64,000 nucleotides of DNA from Scylla paramamosain (Eukaryota > Arthropoda > Malacostraca > Decapoda > Portunidae), in assembly GCF_035594125.1 (NCBI RefSeq), contig NC_087152.1, forward strand, positions 10,782,501 to 10,846,500, read 5' to 3'. Both the position numbers and the translations under genes were made by a program. Position 1 is the stretch's first letter, and every line of letters starts with the position of its first letter. Under the pieces are notes generated by a model. That model did not search any database. It had not been told where the DNA came from and saw only the letters and a list, made by a program, of their open reading frames with translations. Below, piece after piece: positions 1 through 18,702 of this stretch.

Positions 1-305
1 CAACTCATCTTCACCGTTTTCAATCTTCCCGCCTCATTCTCAGTTTACTCTCTCTCATCCTTGTGTTCCTGTCCTCACTCCACTTCTCCTCCATCCACTG
101 TCTGAATCCCTGCCTCTCATTCGCTTCGTCTCAGCTCCTATCACTTTGCCTGCCCTCACCTGTGTTCTCGTTTTCTCTTTCTCTGTCGTTTTCTGTCAAG
201 GTCGTATTCTTCTGGCTCACTACTTCCCCGTCTCTCGCTCTTCCGTTCCCAGTTTTCACGCCTTGTTTTCACGGCTTGTCCTCGTTCCCGTGTTGTGCTG
301 CTTTG

Positions 306-327
306 TTTTTTTTTTTTTTTTTTTTTT

Positions 328-405
<78 letters not shown>
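306..405. repeat. poly-T plus (TC)n microsatellite
   Basis: A 23-base T run is followed by about 75 bp of uninterrupted TC. The DNA before it (1-305) is pyrimidine-rich but not periodic. Open frames across it only read Ser/Leu or Arg/Glu dipeptides. Confidence 0.97.
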
Positions 406-411
<6 letters not shown>

Positions 412-1116
412 CACTCGCTTTGTCTCATCTTCGTCCGGTATTGCAGTGCTCCGCTGGAAAATAATTACTTTCTATGCACACTTCAATAAAAAGGGAAGAA
501 TGATGTGACAAACATATTTCCGGATAGACCTAATTTCTGAAAGTGTTTCGCCAATCCTGTTAGGTCGCGGCAAATATGAAACTCTAAGGAATTAGTGAAA
601 TTGGATTTAACTTTTCGCTGCTGATAAAAGTGAATGTCAGCGCGAAAAAAGAAAAGAGGGAGGGAGGGAAGGTGAGGTGTGAGTGGGAGCAGCCAAGTAT
701 CGTTGAGCTGGCAGTGAGGCGTCGCTCCCGTGAGACGAAGGAGACGGTGACGGAGGAAGGAGTGATTTTGTGATATGCATCTCAGCCACTACGATATGAA
801 CTTAATAACACCTTCAGCTACATAACTATTACACCTATTGGTGCAATACTCTAATACTCACAACTATTTACATCTCTTACATCTTCTATTTCACCTACTA
901 CAGCAACTAACAGTATGTACACTCCCTGACGCTGAAGTAATGAACATAAGCTATCCCCCTAATAAAACTAAGAGGGTAGTGAGCTTCCTGAATGCAATCA
1001 CATCACCAACTATTCCCATACGCCAAGCTTGCATCCACATACCACTACCAGTACTCTATAATCGGTGAAGTTATTGCACCTACCATTATAACTTCTGTTT
1101 AGGTAAATCCCTACGT
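406..1116. other. unique DNA, nothing recognised
   Basis: No repeat, RNA gene or convincing exon seen. There is a short purine-rich patch near 640-680. Confidence 0.6.
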
Positions 1117-1330
1117 TTAACCCTTCCACTGTGATATGCACCTGTTCACAGCACTAAAAGCAGTGGAATATTTATAAAAATCGACAAAAAAGAAAAGAAG
1201 TGATTTAAACGAATAGATTTAGCAATATCTAGCCAATATAATGCTTGGAGGACTCTATTGAGCAAAGTAAAATATCTCAGAGTGGTTAATAATAAGGGGA
1301 AAGCATGCCAAACAGCAGGAAACGTGTTAA
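1117..1330. mobile_element. MITE-like dispersed repeat, family M1, copy 1
   Basis: This ~214-bp segment starts with TTAACCCTTCCACTGTGATATG-like sequence and ends with GCAGGAAACGTGTTAA. The two ends are imperfect inverted repeats of the type TTAAYCCTTTCACTGC. Two further copies lie at 11232-11429 and 15573-15783 and share the same order of internal words: an opening CACTG(C/T)(G/A)ATATG, an internal GAGTGGTTAATAA-type word, and a closing CCAAACAGCAG. No coding capacity is visible, so it would be a non-autonomous element. Length and ends resemble a miniature inverted-repeat transposable element; the superfamily cannot be assigned by eye. Confidence 0.5.
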
Positions 1331-1743
1331 ATGAGGACACTTTTAAAGAAAGAGACAGGGTTAAGCAGAAATGTAACGCAGGAGTGAACTGCAGCAGGTA
1401 ATAATCAGAATGAATTAAACAGACGCCATGATACTGAAAAGGTTAAGGGTTGGGAATAATCACAACAGCAACAACAGGGTCCATCAGAAACACGGATATT
1501 CAATACAGGATTATGTACGATGGACAATTTTCACCGATTTATTTGTTTTGGTTCCTGAGACACGGGCACTACACTTCGCGGCATAACAAGGATAAAACAT
1601 TCCTTGGTCGTCGCCTGCCTGCACTCTCACGCCGGCGGTTCTTTGAGGGGAAAAATAAGAGAGATTCGCAACAAGAATGACCTTCCGATACGAATCTCCT
1701 GGGCAGCGTTCCTCATCCTCCAGCAGGTGCATCTTTATGAATT

Positions 1744-2620
<877 letters not shown>

Positions 2621-3066
2621 AACGACGTGACGGATGAAAACATATTGCAGTTCAATTCGTTATTTGCATGAAATCTGACTTTTGTTGATGAAAAGTCAGA
2701 TAAATAAGAAGCAGGGAAGGTAACGAGAAGCAAGGTGATGTTCGAGCACACCAACGAAGTGACAGATGGAATCGTATCACAGCTCCCTTCGTTATTTCCA
2801 TTATTTAGAAGTGAAATCTGACTCCTACTGGCAAAAAGTCAGGGAAATAAAACAAATAAAAAAATATAATAAAGCAAGGAAGGTACAGAAGAATGCGAAA
2901 TTAGGGTACAGTAACGACGCGACAGATGGAAATATAATACAGTTCAATTCATTATTTTCATTATTTACGAAACGAATACCAACTTACTCTCACAGATTAA
3001 ATATCAGAGAAACAGATAATAAAGCAAGGAAGATGCATGAGAGGCAAGATGATGTTAGGGTACAGC
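2621..3066. repeat. three-copy diverged tandem repeat, ~133-160 bp unit
   Basis: Copies start at 2621, 2753 and 2913 with AACGACGTGACGGATG-like sequence. Each continues with CAGTTCAATTCGTTATTT or a variant, an AAATCTGACT or equivalent block, AAAGTCAG(A/G)(T/G)AAATAA, and GCA(A/G)GGAAGGTA. Spacing varies (132 and 160 bp) through small indels. Divergence indicates an old local duplication. No coding function is apparent. Confidence 0.8.
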
Positions 3067-4207
<1,141 letters not shown>

Positions 4208-4514
4208 AGATAAGAACAGCACTTTTGTCTTGACAGGAGGGATGAGATGTGTAATATGAAACAAAATTTTAAAAAAGTGTTAACTCTAACATGATTTCTC
4301 TATGCACAAGGAAAAGACCAGACAGCAAAAATGCATTCACGAAAGAGACCCACTAATGGCCTCTCCCATAAGAGAAGAAAGAGTACTAAAGAAGAGCCAA
4401 TTCAGGTCTAAAGGTTTGGAGATCCCTTAAAACTCATCTCTTAATAAAGGGCAAGTTTTAAGAAAGGGAGAAAATTAAAGGCGCAGCCAGAGAATTCCAG
4501 TCTACCAGTCAAGA

Positions 4515-4762
4515 GAATGAAAGATGGAAGGTGTTGGTTAAGAAATACATTGATTACCCTTTCACCTAACGTGCTCCTTTCCTTTACCCTATTCACTCCT
4601 ACCATCCTTCTCTCAGCCTTTTCCTTCACCAGTAACCAGGGATGAAAGAGTGGAGGCAGTGCTGTTTCAGAAGTACATTGGCGACCCCTTTACCAAGCGT
4701 GCGTCCTTTCCTCTCCTTTATTCACGCCTCCTCCCATTCTGCTCTCAGTCTTCACCTTGGAA
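4515..4762. repeat. two-copy tandem duplication, ~126 bp unit
   Basis: Copies at 4515-4640 and 4641-4762 share GATGAAAGA, an A(A/G)(A/G)TACATTG core, CCCTTT(C)ACC, CGTGC(T/G)(C)TCCTTTCC and CTCTCAG. The copies are clearly diverged. The ~310 bp before it (4204-4514) is unremarkable. Confidence 0.7.
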
Positions 4763-4929
4763 ACTGTGATATACTACTTTCATGAATGTTAACAATGTGC
4801 GCGTCTGAGAACACAATTGCACCAACCATTCTCCTTTCAATTCCATCGCTTCATGAAGCCACTTTGTGGATGCTCTCTCGCGCTTTGCTCTTTGTGAAAG
4901 CTGCGGGACTCCCTGGCTTCATAACTCAC

Positions 4930-4932
<3 letters not shown>

Positions 4933-5017
<85 letters not shown>

Positions 5018-5031
5018 TGTGTGTGTGTGTG
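4933..5031. repeat. (GA)n with short (GT)n
   Basis: 82 bp of GA, then AATG and about 15 bp of GT. Confidence 0.97.
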
Positions 5032-5094
5032 ATGGTTCACAACACTAAGCTAGCACACACGTAAATTACTCTTATTCAGCATTATTTATTTATT

Positions 5095-5096
<2 letters not shown>

Positions 5097-5147
<51 letters not shown>
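5097..5147. repeat. (CA)n microsatellite abutting a SINE
   Basis: 51 bp of pure CA ending exactly where the tRNA-like SINE head begins. The SINE tail is also (CA)n, so this tract could be insertion-site sequence or the tail of an earlier element. Confidence 0.96.
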
Positions 5148-5148
<1 letters not shown>

Positions 5149-5437
5149 GCGTAGTGTAGTGGTTAGCACGCTCGGCTCACAACCAAGAAGGCCCAGGTTC
5201 GAATCTCAGGCGCGGCGACGCAAATGGGCGAGCCTCTTAATGTGTAGCCCCCGTTCACTTAGCAGCAAGTAGATGCGGAATGTAACCCGAGGGGCTGTGA
5301 CCTCGCTGTCCCTGTGTGTGGTGTGTAAGTGGTCTCAGTCCTACCCAAAGATCGGTCACTATGAGCTCTGAGCTCTTTCCGTAGGGTAACGGCTGGCTGG
5401 GTGACCAGCAGACGACCGTAGGTGAATCACACACACA

Positions 5438-5472
<35 letters not shown>
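5148..5472 (+). mobile_element. tRNA-derived SINE with (CA)n tail
   Basis: The head carries a pol III A-box-like TAGTGGTTAGC at 5157 and a canonical B box GGTTCGAATCT at 5196, the spacing expected of a tRNA-derived promoter. A ~230-bp non-tRNA body follows, then a (CA)n tail at 5427-5472. No open frame is expected; SINEs are mobilised by LINE reverse transcriptase supplied in trans. The intact A and B boxes suggest a fairly young copy. A second, degenerate copy of a similar head is at 28968. The host tRNA ancestor cannot be named with certainty. Confidence 0.85.
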
Positions 5473-5474
<2 letters not shown>

Positions 5475-5904
5475 CCCTGAGTCACGGGGACCATTGCTAT
5501 TACTTGCCGAGTTGCATCCACCGTGCTTCTGATGGTGAGTCTGTGCACGTCAACATATTCCTGGTATTTAACACAAACACTGAAATAAACCTGCAACATG
5601 TAAGAGTATATCTTTCATGTATGTTCGGCATGAAACGTTTGCTCATCTTTGTCATGCGATTATATTTGCCAGGCCGTAGTTAAATAAAGCCGTTCTGACT
5701 CCCAACATTTCGTTTATCCTCTAAAAAGATTCAATCTTTTCATGAAACGTTAATCATGGAATAAAAATCGTTTGAAAATTGTTACTCCGTTATTATTTTG
5801 TCAAAGGAAACGTTCAAAGCATGTGCATTAAATCACCTAATGGTAATCACGTTATTGATTCGAACGGCAAATACAATCCCACAAACTATTCAGAAATGAT
5901 CACA
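5473..5904. other. unique AT-rich DNA, nothing recognised
   Basis: No repeat or coding feature supported. Confidence 0.5.
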
Positions 5905-6240
5905 GTGGGGTTTATCGCTATGAGTCACTGACAGAAAGGCATTTGTCAGCAGTAGAACAATAAAAAAGCAAGAAACTGAAGATGAACATTCTTCTAGTAT
6001 AATAAGAGAGAGCTTGAAGATATAAACTGACCGAGTGATACAGATACAATACTGCAAAATATTCTCTAATAATCATAATGGAAATTTACTGCTCTGATAG
6101 AAAGAGGTTCATTAATACCAGGAAGATAAACATCAGGAAACTAAAGATCAGCATCCCTCTACTACAATATAATAAGAGGAAAGAGTTTGGTGAGTTGCGA
6201 CCACGTGCAAGATAAACTGACCACCTGATCGTCACAAGAA
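5905..6240. repeat. two-copy diverged tandem duplication, ~175 bp
   Basis: The two halves share, in order, CTGA(C/T)AGAAAG, an AAGCAAGAAACTGAAGAT versus ATCAGGAAACTAAAGAT block, AACATTCTTCTAGTATAATAAGAG versus its counterpart, and GATAAACTGACC. Boundaries are approximate. Confidence 0.6.
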
Positions 6241-8420
<2,180 letters not shown>

Positions 8421-8534
8421 AAGATAGGAATTGAATGAGAAATAGTTAGAAATAAGGAGAAACCAGTACTAACCTTTTATTCGCCATTATAACAGTTGTA
8501 ATGTATATTTACATGACGGTTATCGTTTCTTTTC

Positions 8535-8667
<133 letters not shown>

Positions 8668-8718
8668 TATTTTTATTTTTCATACTGACAAGGCCACCAG
8701 GAGCGGGAACATGTGTTT

Positions 8719-8888
<170 letters not shown>

Positions 8889-9210
8889 AACGACTGCCTG
8901 CGTGCCATAACTCCACATCGCCCATCAGGCACTCACAAACTCAGACACATTCAGACACACACACACACACACTCACGCACTCACACACTCACACACTCGG
9001 GCTCTGTTTCCACCATAAAGGTGAGATGAACGTCTTCATTTGAATTTGTAAGCAGACAGCTTAATGCCCTGGATGAGAGATATGCGCCAGTGTTTTATTA
9101 CGTAAATGACCCACATAAATACGCGCACAGGAAAGAAAGTACGATAATTACTCCTTTTTCCGGAGAATTCTTGAAAATTGTGCCCGTGTGTTTGCGTCAG
9201 CAAGCGAATG

Positions 9211-9213
<3 letters not shown>

Positions 9214-9303
<90 letters not shown>

Positions 9304-9383
9304 TTATGTGTTTGTATCTGTGTATATAAGTCTTTTTACGAATAGACTCATGTGAAATTCCCAGCATCAGCACAGGCTCTTCA

Positions 9384-9431
<48 letters not shown>

Positions 9432-9436
9432 TGTGT
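9214..9436. repeat. (GA)n (9214-9300) and (GT)n (9385-9436)
   Basis: Two pure dinucleotide runs 84 bp apart; the GT run has one A interruption near its end. Confidence 0.97.
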
Positions 9437-9810
9437 TTTCAGGCAGGTGCAATCAAGCTTCTGAATCACCCGCCAGCCCTCGTCCGTCACGCCAAACCTT
9501 CCTCTTCGCGGCACAAACTCGCGTCGTCATTGGCAGCTCCCGGGTCTCATCAGCGTGCCATGCAAAACTTTCCGCCGGCTGACCTCTGAGGTCGTGTGGA
9601 CAAAAATAAATAAAAAATAAATAAAAAATATCATCACTTTCTAAAAACAGTTAAATATCCAGTCAAGCGGAGTTTTCCCATTACTAGCTTGTGGATTCAC
9701 CGCCGCTCCCCTCACGACTGTTGATCTAAATAACACTAAACCATAATTTAGTCTCGATGCTTGTTAATACACTGTACATGTACCTGTCACATGAGCCATG
9801 AGTGCTGGTG
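9437..9810. other. unique DNA, nothing recognised
   Basis: Contains a short AAATAAAT patch near 9605-9630. No gene seen. Confidence 0.5.
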
Positions 9811-10130
9811 TTTAGTGGTGAAGTGGTGGTGGTGGTGACTGGTAGTGATGGTGTGTGGTGAAGGTGTGGTGAGGGATAGAGGTGTGATTGGTGAAGGTGT
9901 GACGGAAGGTAAGGACGCATGGTAATGTGGTGGGATGATGGGTAGTGAGGGATGGGAATGCATGTCGTGAAGCTGTGATGATGGGTGGTGAAGGGTTGAT
10001 GATGGTGATGGTGATGATGGGTTGAGGGTGGTGAAGGTGTGATGATGAGTGGTGATGATGGGTGGTGAAGGGTGGTGATGTGTGGTGATACTGAAGACTT
10101 GATGACAGGAAAGACAAAGTGGTGATGAGT
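9811..10130. repeat. degenerate GGTGAT/GGTGTG minisatellite
   Basis: About 320 bp made of GTGGTGAA, GGTGATGATGGGT and GGTGTGATGA words. The complementary strand reads as His/Pro/Ser/Thr-rich open frames, which follow from the repeat and are not taken as coding. Confidence 0.8.
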
Positions 10131-11231
<1,101 letters not shown>

Positions 11232-11429
11232 TTAACCTTTGCACTGCGATATGGAACAATAAATAGCACAGAAAATGATGCATTAGATCTTTATAAACAT
11301 CAACAGAAAGAAGGGCATTAAAAAGAATAAATTTTGCAATTTGCATTTAGTTTAATGACTGGAAGTAAAGATGACGCAGAGTGGTTAGTAATTAAGAAAA
11401 GATGTACCAAACAGCAGTGAAATGATTAA
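11232..11429. mobile_element. MITE-like dispersed repeat, family M1, copy 2
   Basis: Starts TTAACCTTTGCACTGCGATATG and ends CAGCAGTGAAATGATTAA; the last 18 bases read in reverse complement match the first. The internal CAGAGTGGTTAGTAATTA word and ACCAAACAGCAG are shared with copies at 1117 and 15573. This is the clearest copy for defining the ends, with TTAA at both termini. Confidence 0.6.
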
Positions 11430-12312
11430 TAACTTTGTGTATGGATAACTCCAAGAATGGAAAGAGATTATATCTGCCTTACATGGAAACGGAGATTATC
11501 AATGTTAGTGTGGCACGTGTGGCCGCTGTCTCGCATTTCTCTATACATTCTATTCCTGAAAATAAGCCCACACATGGGTCGTCTAGTGCTCAGTTCAGAG
11601 TTGTGCAAGTCATAAGCCGCTTGCAGACAAGGATCAACGCCTACAAGAGAGAATGGATTGGAGCGGAAATTAAAGCAAAGTTATAAAGTAAATGTTGACG
11701 TGCATATCAGTTTATCATTCTCAGAAAATGTATAAGGATATCATGACTATATGGCTGGTACAACTAGTTTAAGTAAATCACGCATGTAATCATTACGTAA
11801 GAATAAGTAAGTCTGTTCCTTGATTGGCTTCATTAACTATGATACAGTTAGAAATGTTGTTAGCAGTGTCAGCAACTTGCCTGTAGGATATAAAACCTGC
11901 CTTGCATCTGACGGTGATAAGCAGGGCACGTGAGTAATGGAGTGAGGCACAGCAGACCAATGGATGTCCGATGGCGCATGTAATTGTGAATGTAAAATCC
12001 TGAATACTTGAAAGTTCAAAGGAAAAAGAGCTTAATTTCCGGTGAACATTTACTTGCGTATAAATAACACAACCAGCTGTCTTGACTCCATGATTATCTC
12101 ACAGTAAACTAGAAAATCAAATTGTAAGATGAATACGTCTAATTATGCATGGGGCGTAACCACGCTGTGAAAGCAGAGGTCTGAGGAGGTAACAGAGCTG
12201 AGCCGCGCGTGTGCCGTTATTGCGGGACTCACTCGCCCTGAACCAGCCTTCCCCCCTTCATGACTGTAACCTTTTAAGGGAATTATTCTCTATACAATCA
12301 GATGGATGAACA

Positions 12313-12315
<3 letters not shown>
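11430..12315. other. unique DNA, nothing recognised
   Basis: No repeat family or exon supported. Confidence 0.5.

Positions 12316-12404
<89 letters not shown>
12316..12404. repeat. (TG)n microsatellite, 89 bp
   Basis: Uninterrupted TG. Confidence 0.98.
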
Positions 12405-12407
<3 letters not shown>

Positions 12408-12765
12408 TCAGGGTTTATAGCCAAAAATTTATTGTTCGTTGCAAAAAGCTATCCTCTGGCGGCCAGTAAAGAGGAGTAGGTGGATATGCATGGAACAAGC
12501 AGAGCCCTAACGACCTGTGCACATTGATCATGGCCGCGAGGTTCACCACGCTGCCGCTCCTGCTCGGCCAGGCGCGGAGGCAGGGCAGCGTGTTTGTTCT
12601 ACGGCATCAGTCTTCTTGGTGTTAGGAGACAGGAACTGCTCCCGTGCGTCACACTGCGCCTCTCATCTACACTCCAAAGAAATCTCGATGAATGCTACAC
12701 TCAGGCTGGACGTTCTCAACACCTTGGCTTGCGTCACTTACCTATTATGTTAAGTGGAGAGGAGT
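12405..12765. other. GC-richer island with a 31-codon open frame
   Basis: GC- and CpG-richer than its surroundings between about 12500 and 12650. An ATG at 12530 opens 31 codons (stop at 12623) beginning MAARFTTLPLLLGQARRQGS: a basic/hydrophobic N-terminus without acidic residues, like a mitochondrial targeting peptide. No strong splice donor or continuing exon was found, so this is not called a gene. Confidence 0.3.
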
Positions 12766-13033
12766 TACAACGTTTAAAGAGACAAAGCCAACTCGTTCAT
12801 TCATCCGATAAACTGATACATGAACGAACAGGTAATGTATGTGTACGAAAATGAATCAACAACTAAAACACGCTACAGATGTACCGAACATACGTGAGCT
12901 ACAACGTTTAGAGAGACAAAGCCAACTCGTTCATTCATCCGATAAACTGATACATGAACGAACAGGTAATGTATGTGTACGAAAATTAATCAATAACTAA
13001 AACACGCTACAGATGTACCGAACATACGTGAGC
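12766..13033. repeat. two-copy direct tandem duplication, 134-bp unit
   Basis: 12766-12899 and 12900-13033 align at an exact 134-bp offset with only a few substitutions (for example AAATGAATCAACAA versus AAATTAATCAATAA). The low divergence marks it as one of the youngest non-microsatellite duplications here. Confidence 0.96.
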
Positions 13034-15404
<2,371 letters not shown>

Positions 15405-15572
15405 TTGTATATGTGAGGATTTTATGTAGGGAAAAGATCCATCCCAAACTAAATTACATGAACAAATCAGAATCAAACATTATTCGTCTCAACGCTCTTT
15501 TAATTTTACCTTTACGAGTACACACAAAGCTCCTCCAATATTTGTCTCCTGCCACTCATATCTACCTATCAT

Positions 15573-15783
15573 CAGCCTTTCACTGCAATATGTAACAATG
15601 CACAACACTAAAGGCACTCTATAAAATCTTTTAGAGCACTCATAAAAAAGAAAAGGGAATAAAAATAGTAGAATATCCAACGATTAATTAATATGATTAT
15701 CAGAGATGGATGCCAAAAAATAAGAAATGCCTCATAGTTGTTTAAGATTAGGGAAACACGTCATATAGCAGTGAGAGGATTAA
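15573..15783. mobile_element. MITE-like dispersed repeat, family M1, copy 3
   Basis: Starts GCCTTTCACTGCAATATG and ends TAGCAGTGAGAGGATTAA. The left TTAA is degraded to TCAG-like sequence, the right one is kept. Middle words match copies 1 and 2. Confidence 0.5.
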
Positions 15784-16589
15784 AGCTCCTTATGACACGG
15801 AAATCAGCAGCGCAGACTACAACCTGAGTGATTTACGTAAAGAAGTTATGTTCATATCGTGAATACAAGTCTCTTCAGGCAAGGGACAGAAAGGCGAGTA
15901 TGGCGCAGTAAAGGTAATACTGTACTTTTTACGAAAATATTTTTAATTAGCATCGTCCATTCTGGATGTTGTACTTTACAGGACGCCGTCGCTCCCAGCA
16001 GGCCATTGTTATGAGTGGCACCACCGCTGGCTAGGAGAAAAAAAAAAAAAAAAGGTGTATTCAACGAAATACCAGAATAAGTTTTTTTTTTCCCCTTCTT
16101 TTTACATAGTGTTCCATCAAAGTCTGGCCCCTGCGGCACATGTAAGAAGCGTCGCTCATGTTGAAAAGTCATTAACGGAAGTACTTCTTTGTGTTGCAGT
16201 AATTCTAAAACGTACTAGTCTACTTGCAATTATTGGCTATAAGAGTGAACCTCCCGGCTAATGATCAAACTGAAGCTCTGAATTTCTCAGAAATAAGGAA
16301 TAGTTTTCCCTGCTTAGCGAGTGATGAACTGACGCTTGAAGGCTGATCCAGGGCGATACCATTATTATTTATGCTGCTCAATTGAAGCACAGCGCCATTC
16401 TTTCTGGCTGGAAAAGGACCTAAATCATCATGAAATTAATACAATTACCAAGGGAAAATAAAGAGAGGAAAGAACTGTAATGTGCAGCATACATTAGAGA
16501 AAAATACTGAAAGTTTGCTCTCCACTACAGACTGATCTAACATAACAGAAAGTGGAAAATATATTACTAATAAAACGAAGATACGCAGT
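15784..16589. other. unique DNA, nothing recognised
   Basis: Contains an A run at 16039-16054 and a T run near 16082. No gene seen. Confidence 0.5.
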
Positions 16590-16670
16590 AGCCAGATGGT
16601 GTGGCTGATCAAAGCATCCGAGCGGACACCCTCACGCCTCTACACTCACGCCTCGCTGTCTCTTCGTGGG
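16590..16670 (+). mobile_element. possible degenerate tRNA(Leu/Ser)-like SINE head
   Basis: TGTGGCTGATCAAAGCATCC resembles the 5' arm and A box of a class II tRNA and is similar in layout to the SINE head at 38301. No good B box follows, so this is a truncated or decayed copy, or chance. Confidence 0.22.
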
Positions 16671-17062
16671 TAAGTTACACCACTATTCCCTCCTCTCAAG
16701 AACAAATCACTTGAACAACGACCTAGCAAAGTTATCAGCAGCATAAAACAGAACAGTCTTTTTTTTTTTTTTTTTACTTAAATCACACTACAGTATCTTG
16801 TGGCTTCACACGTTTCACATACTACTGTCTGGTACACTTTGACAGAATATATAATCTCGAAATTCATCACTATAAAGCCTTTTTCCAGAGTCTGTGATTT
16901 TATTTCTGTAGAGTACAACTGTGTCATGTTACAATAATGAAGCACCGAGAGCCATATTGTGGGTAACCATTCAAGGAATAAATCAAAGAGCTGTACAAGA
17001 AAGATTACCTTCCCGGATGTTTCGCACTGATAAACACTAAAGACGAGGCTCGTAGGGGTATA

Positions 17063-17273
17063 AGATTCGTGTATTGCTGTGCTTTCTCCTACGTCTGAGT
17101 AAACTGTTATGGTTGAAGTTCAGCGTCATGTTTAAAGACAGCGACAATAACAGCAAAAGAAGTGTAGTTAGAGGCTGCTAACATCAGCTGTCCAATATTT
17201 TTTTCTTTGTTCCGTTAAATCATAATACTGAAATAACAAATGGTCATATTGCCATTAGCAGTCAAGGGATTAA
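17063..17273. mobile_element. MITE-like dispersed repeat, family M2, copy 1
   Basis: Right end GCCATTAGCAGTCAAGGGATTAA matches, in inverse orientation, the left end of the copy at 33128. The left end (AGATTCGTGTATTGCTGTG) is degraded relative to TTGATCCYTGAACTGC. No coding capacity. Confidence 0.4.
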
Positions 17274-17353
17274 TGCGGCAAAGTACGCCAGAAAATACTT
17301 TTTCCCTGATGTCTCGCTCTGACAAACACTAAGAGGGAATCTGATAGAAGTAT

Positions 17354-17550
17354 TTGATCCCTGAACTGCAATGGGTTTTGCTTATTCTGAGTAGAATATT
17401 ATGGCATAATTTTAGAGAATCACTTTTAAAAGACATCAATAACAATAAAATAAGCGATGAATTAGTGTATGTTGTCATATTTTCTGTTTAGTAAATTCAT
17501 AATATTTAAATAACAAACGACACAAAGTCCATTAACAACCTAAAATTTAA
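17354..17550. mobile_element. MITE-like dispersed repeat, family M2, copy 2
   Basis: Left end TTGATCCCTGAACTGCA; right end CCATTAACAACCTAAAATTTAA. About 197 bp, no open frame. Terminal words match the 33128 copy read in reverse. Confidence 0.42.
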
Positions 17551-17575
17551 GCAGCATGAGAGATGCAGATGTACT

Positions 17576-17906
17576 CGTAATGATGTATTATTATTAGTTA
17601 TTAACTTATTAGTAACAGTATTAGTAATATTAGTATTAGTTATTAAGACGAAACACCAAGTAAACAGATCGAGCTCACTTAAGTTAGAACTAAATATTAA
17701 GGAAGAATTTGGTATTCAAAACAAGTGGTAGGTGACTGGAAGAGACTCAGTAATCAGGTTGTTAAATCGTTTTGGGAGTGGGGAAGGAACAAAGAAAATA
17801 GCTGGAAAGAATAGAGATGCGAATGCTGAGATGGACTCTGGGATCAGAGAGGGAGAGAGAAAAGAAAAAGAAGAAATAGAAGTACGAGTAGAAGAAAAAG
17901 GAGAGG
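17576..17906. other. AT-rich DNA with TTAGTAAT words
   Basis: 17580-17645 is a degenerate TATTAGT repeat. The rest is unremarkable and purine-rich. Confidence 0.5.
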
Positions 17907-18190
<284 letters not shown>

Positions 18191-18607
18191 AGCAAAATAA
18201 GAAAATAATGAATAAATAAAACTCGCATTGTATCCGTTATTGAAAAAAAAAAAAGAGAAAACGAAAAGAAAAAGCCAAGATCCGGGGAGGGAAGGGGGTA
18301 AGATTGAAGTGGGGGAGGGGTGAGATGGGCATGTGGTGAGAATGGGAGGGAACAATCGCGTGAAGAAGGCGGTGAGGCAGGCAGGCAGGCAGGCGGGCGA
18401 TGGAAGGTCGATGATGCAGCGGTGGGCAGATACCTACGAGCCGACTCGCGTGGAAGGACGGTGGGAAGGAGGAAAGATATGAGGACGATGGATCTGGTGG
18501 AGAAGGAAGGACGCGAAGGAGAGAAATTACTGCCGGGAGAACATCTGTACGTAATAAAGGATGATCGCTGTGCTGAGTAGAAGCAGCAGCAGAAATAGGA
18601 GCAAGAA
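18191..18607. other. purine-rich unique DNA with (GGCA)n
   Basis: G/A-rich throughout with GGCAGGCAGGCAGGCAGGCG near 18377-18397. No gene supported. Confidence 0.5.
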
Positions 18608-18702
18608 AAAGAAGAAGAAGAAGAAGAAGAAGAAGAAGAAGAAGAAGAAGAAGAAGAAGAAGAAGAAGAAGAAGAAGAAGAAGAAGAAGAAGAAGAAGAA
18701 GA
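18608..18702. repeat. (AAG)n microsatellite, 95 bp
   Basis: Uninterrupted AAG. Reads as poly-Ser or poly-Phe on the minus strand. Confidence 0.98.

Larger units (their letters stand above)
17015..17575. repeat. two-copy diverged tandem duplication, ~292-bp unit, each with an M2 element
   Basis: Blocks such as GATGTTTCGCACTGATAAAC and GATGTCTCGCTCTGACAAAC lie ~292 bp apart, followed by matched ACACTAA, TCTGAGTA, AGACA(G/T)C(G/A)A(C/T)AATAACA and CATAAT words in the same order. The unit contains one M2 MITE-like element plus ~80 bp of flank, so a segment carrying an element was duplicated, or two elements inserted at paralogous sites. Confidence 0.7.

Noticed and set aside
5148..5225. Possible genuine tRNA gene
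   Set aside because: A and B boxes are present, but the sequence continues into a SINE body with a CA tail, and the 3' half does not close an acceptor stem with the start.
16640..16675. Possible splice donor GGGTAAGTTA after an open frame
   Set aside because: A single good donor-like sequence is expected by chance. The upstream frame resembles a tRNA-like SINE head more than an exon.
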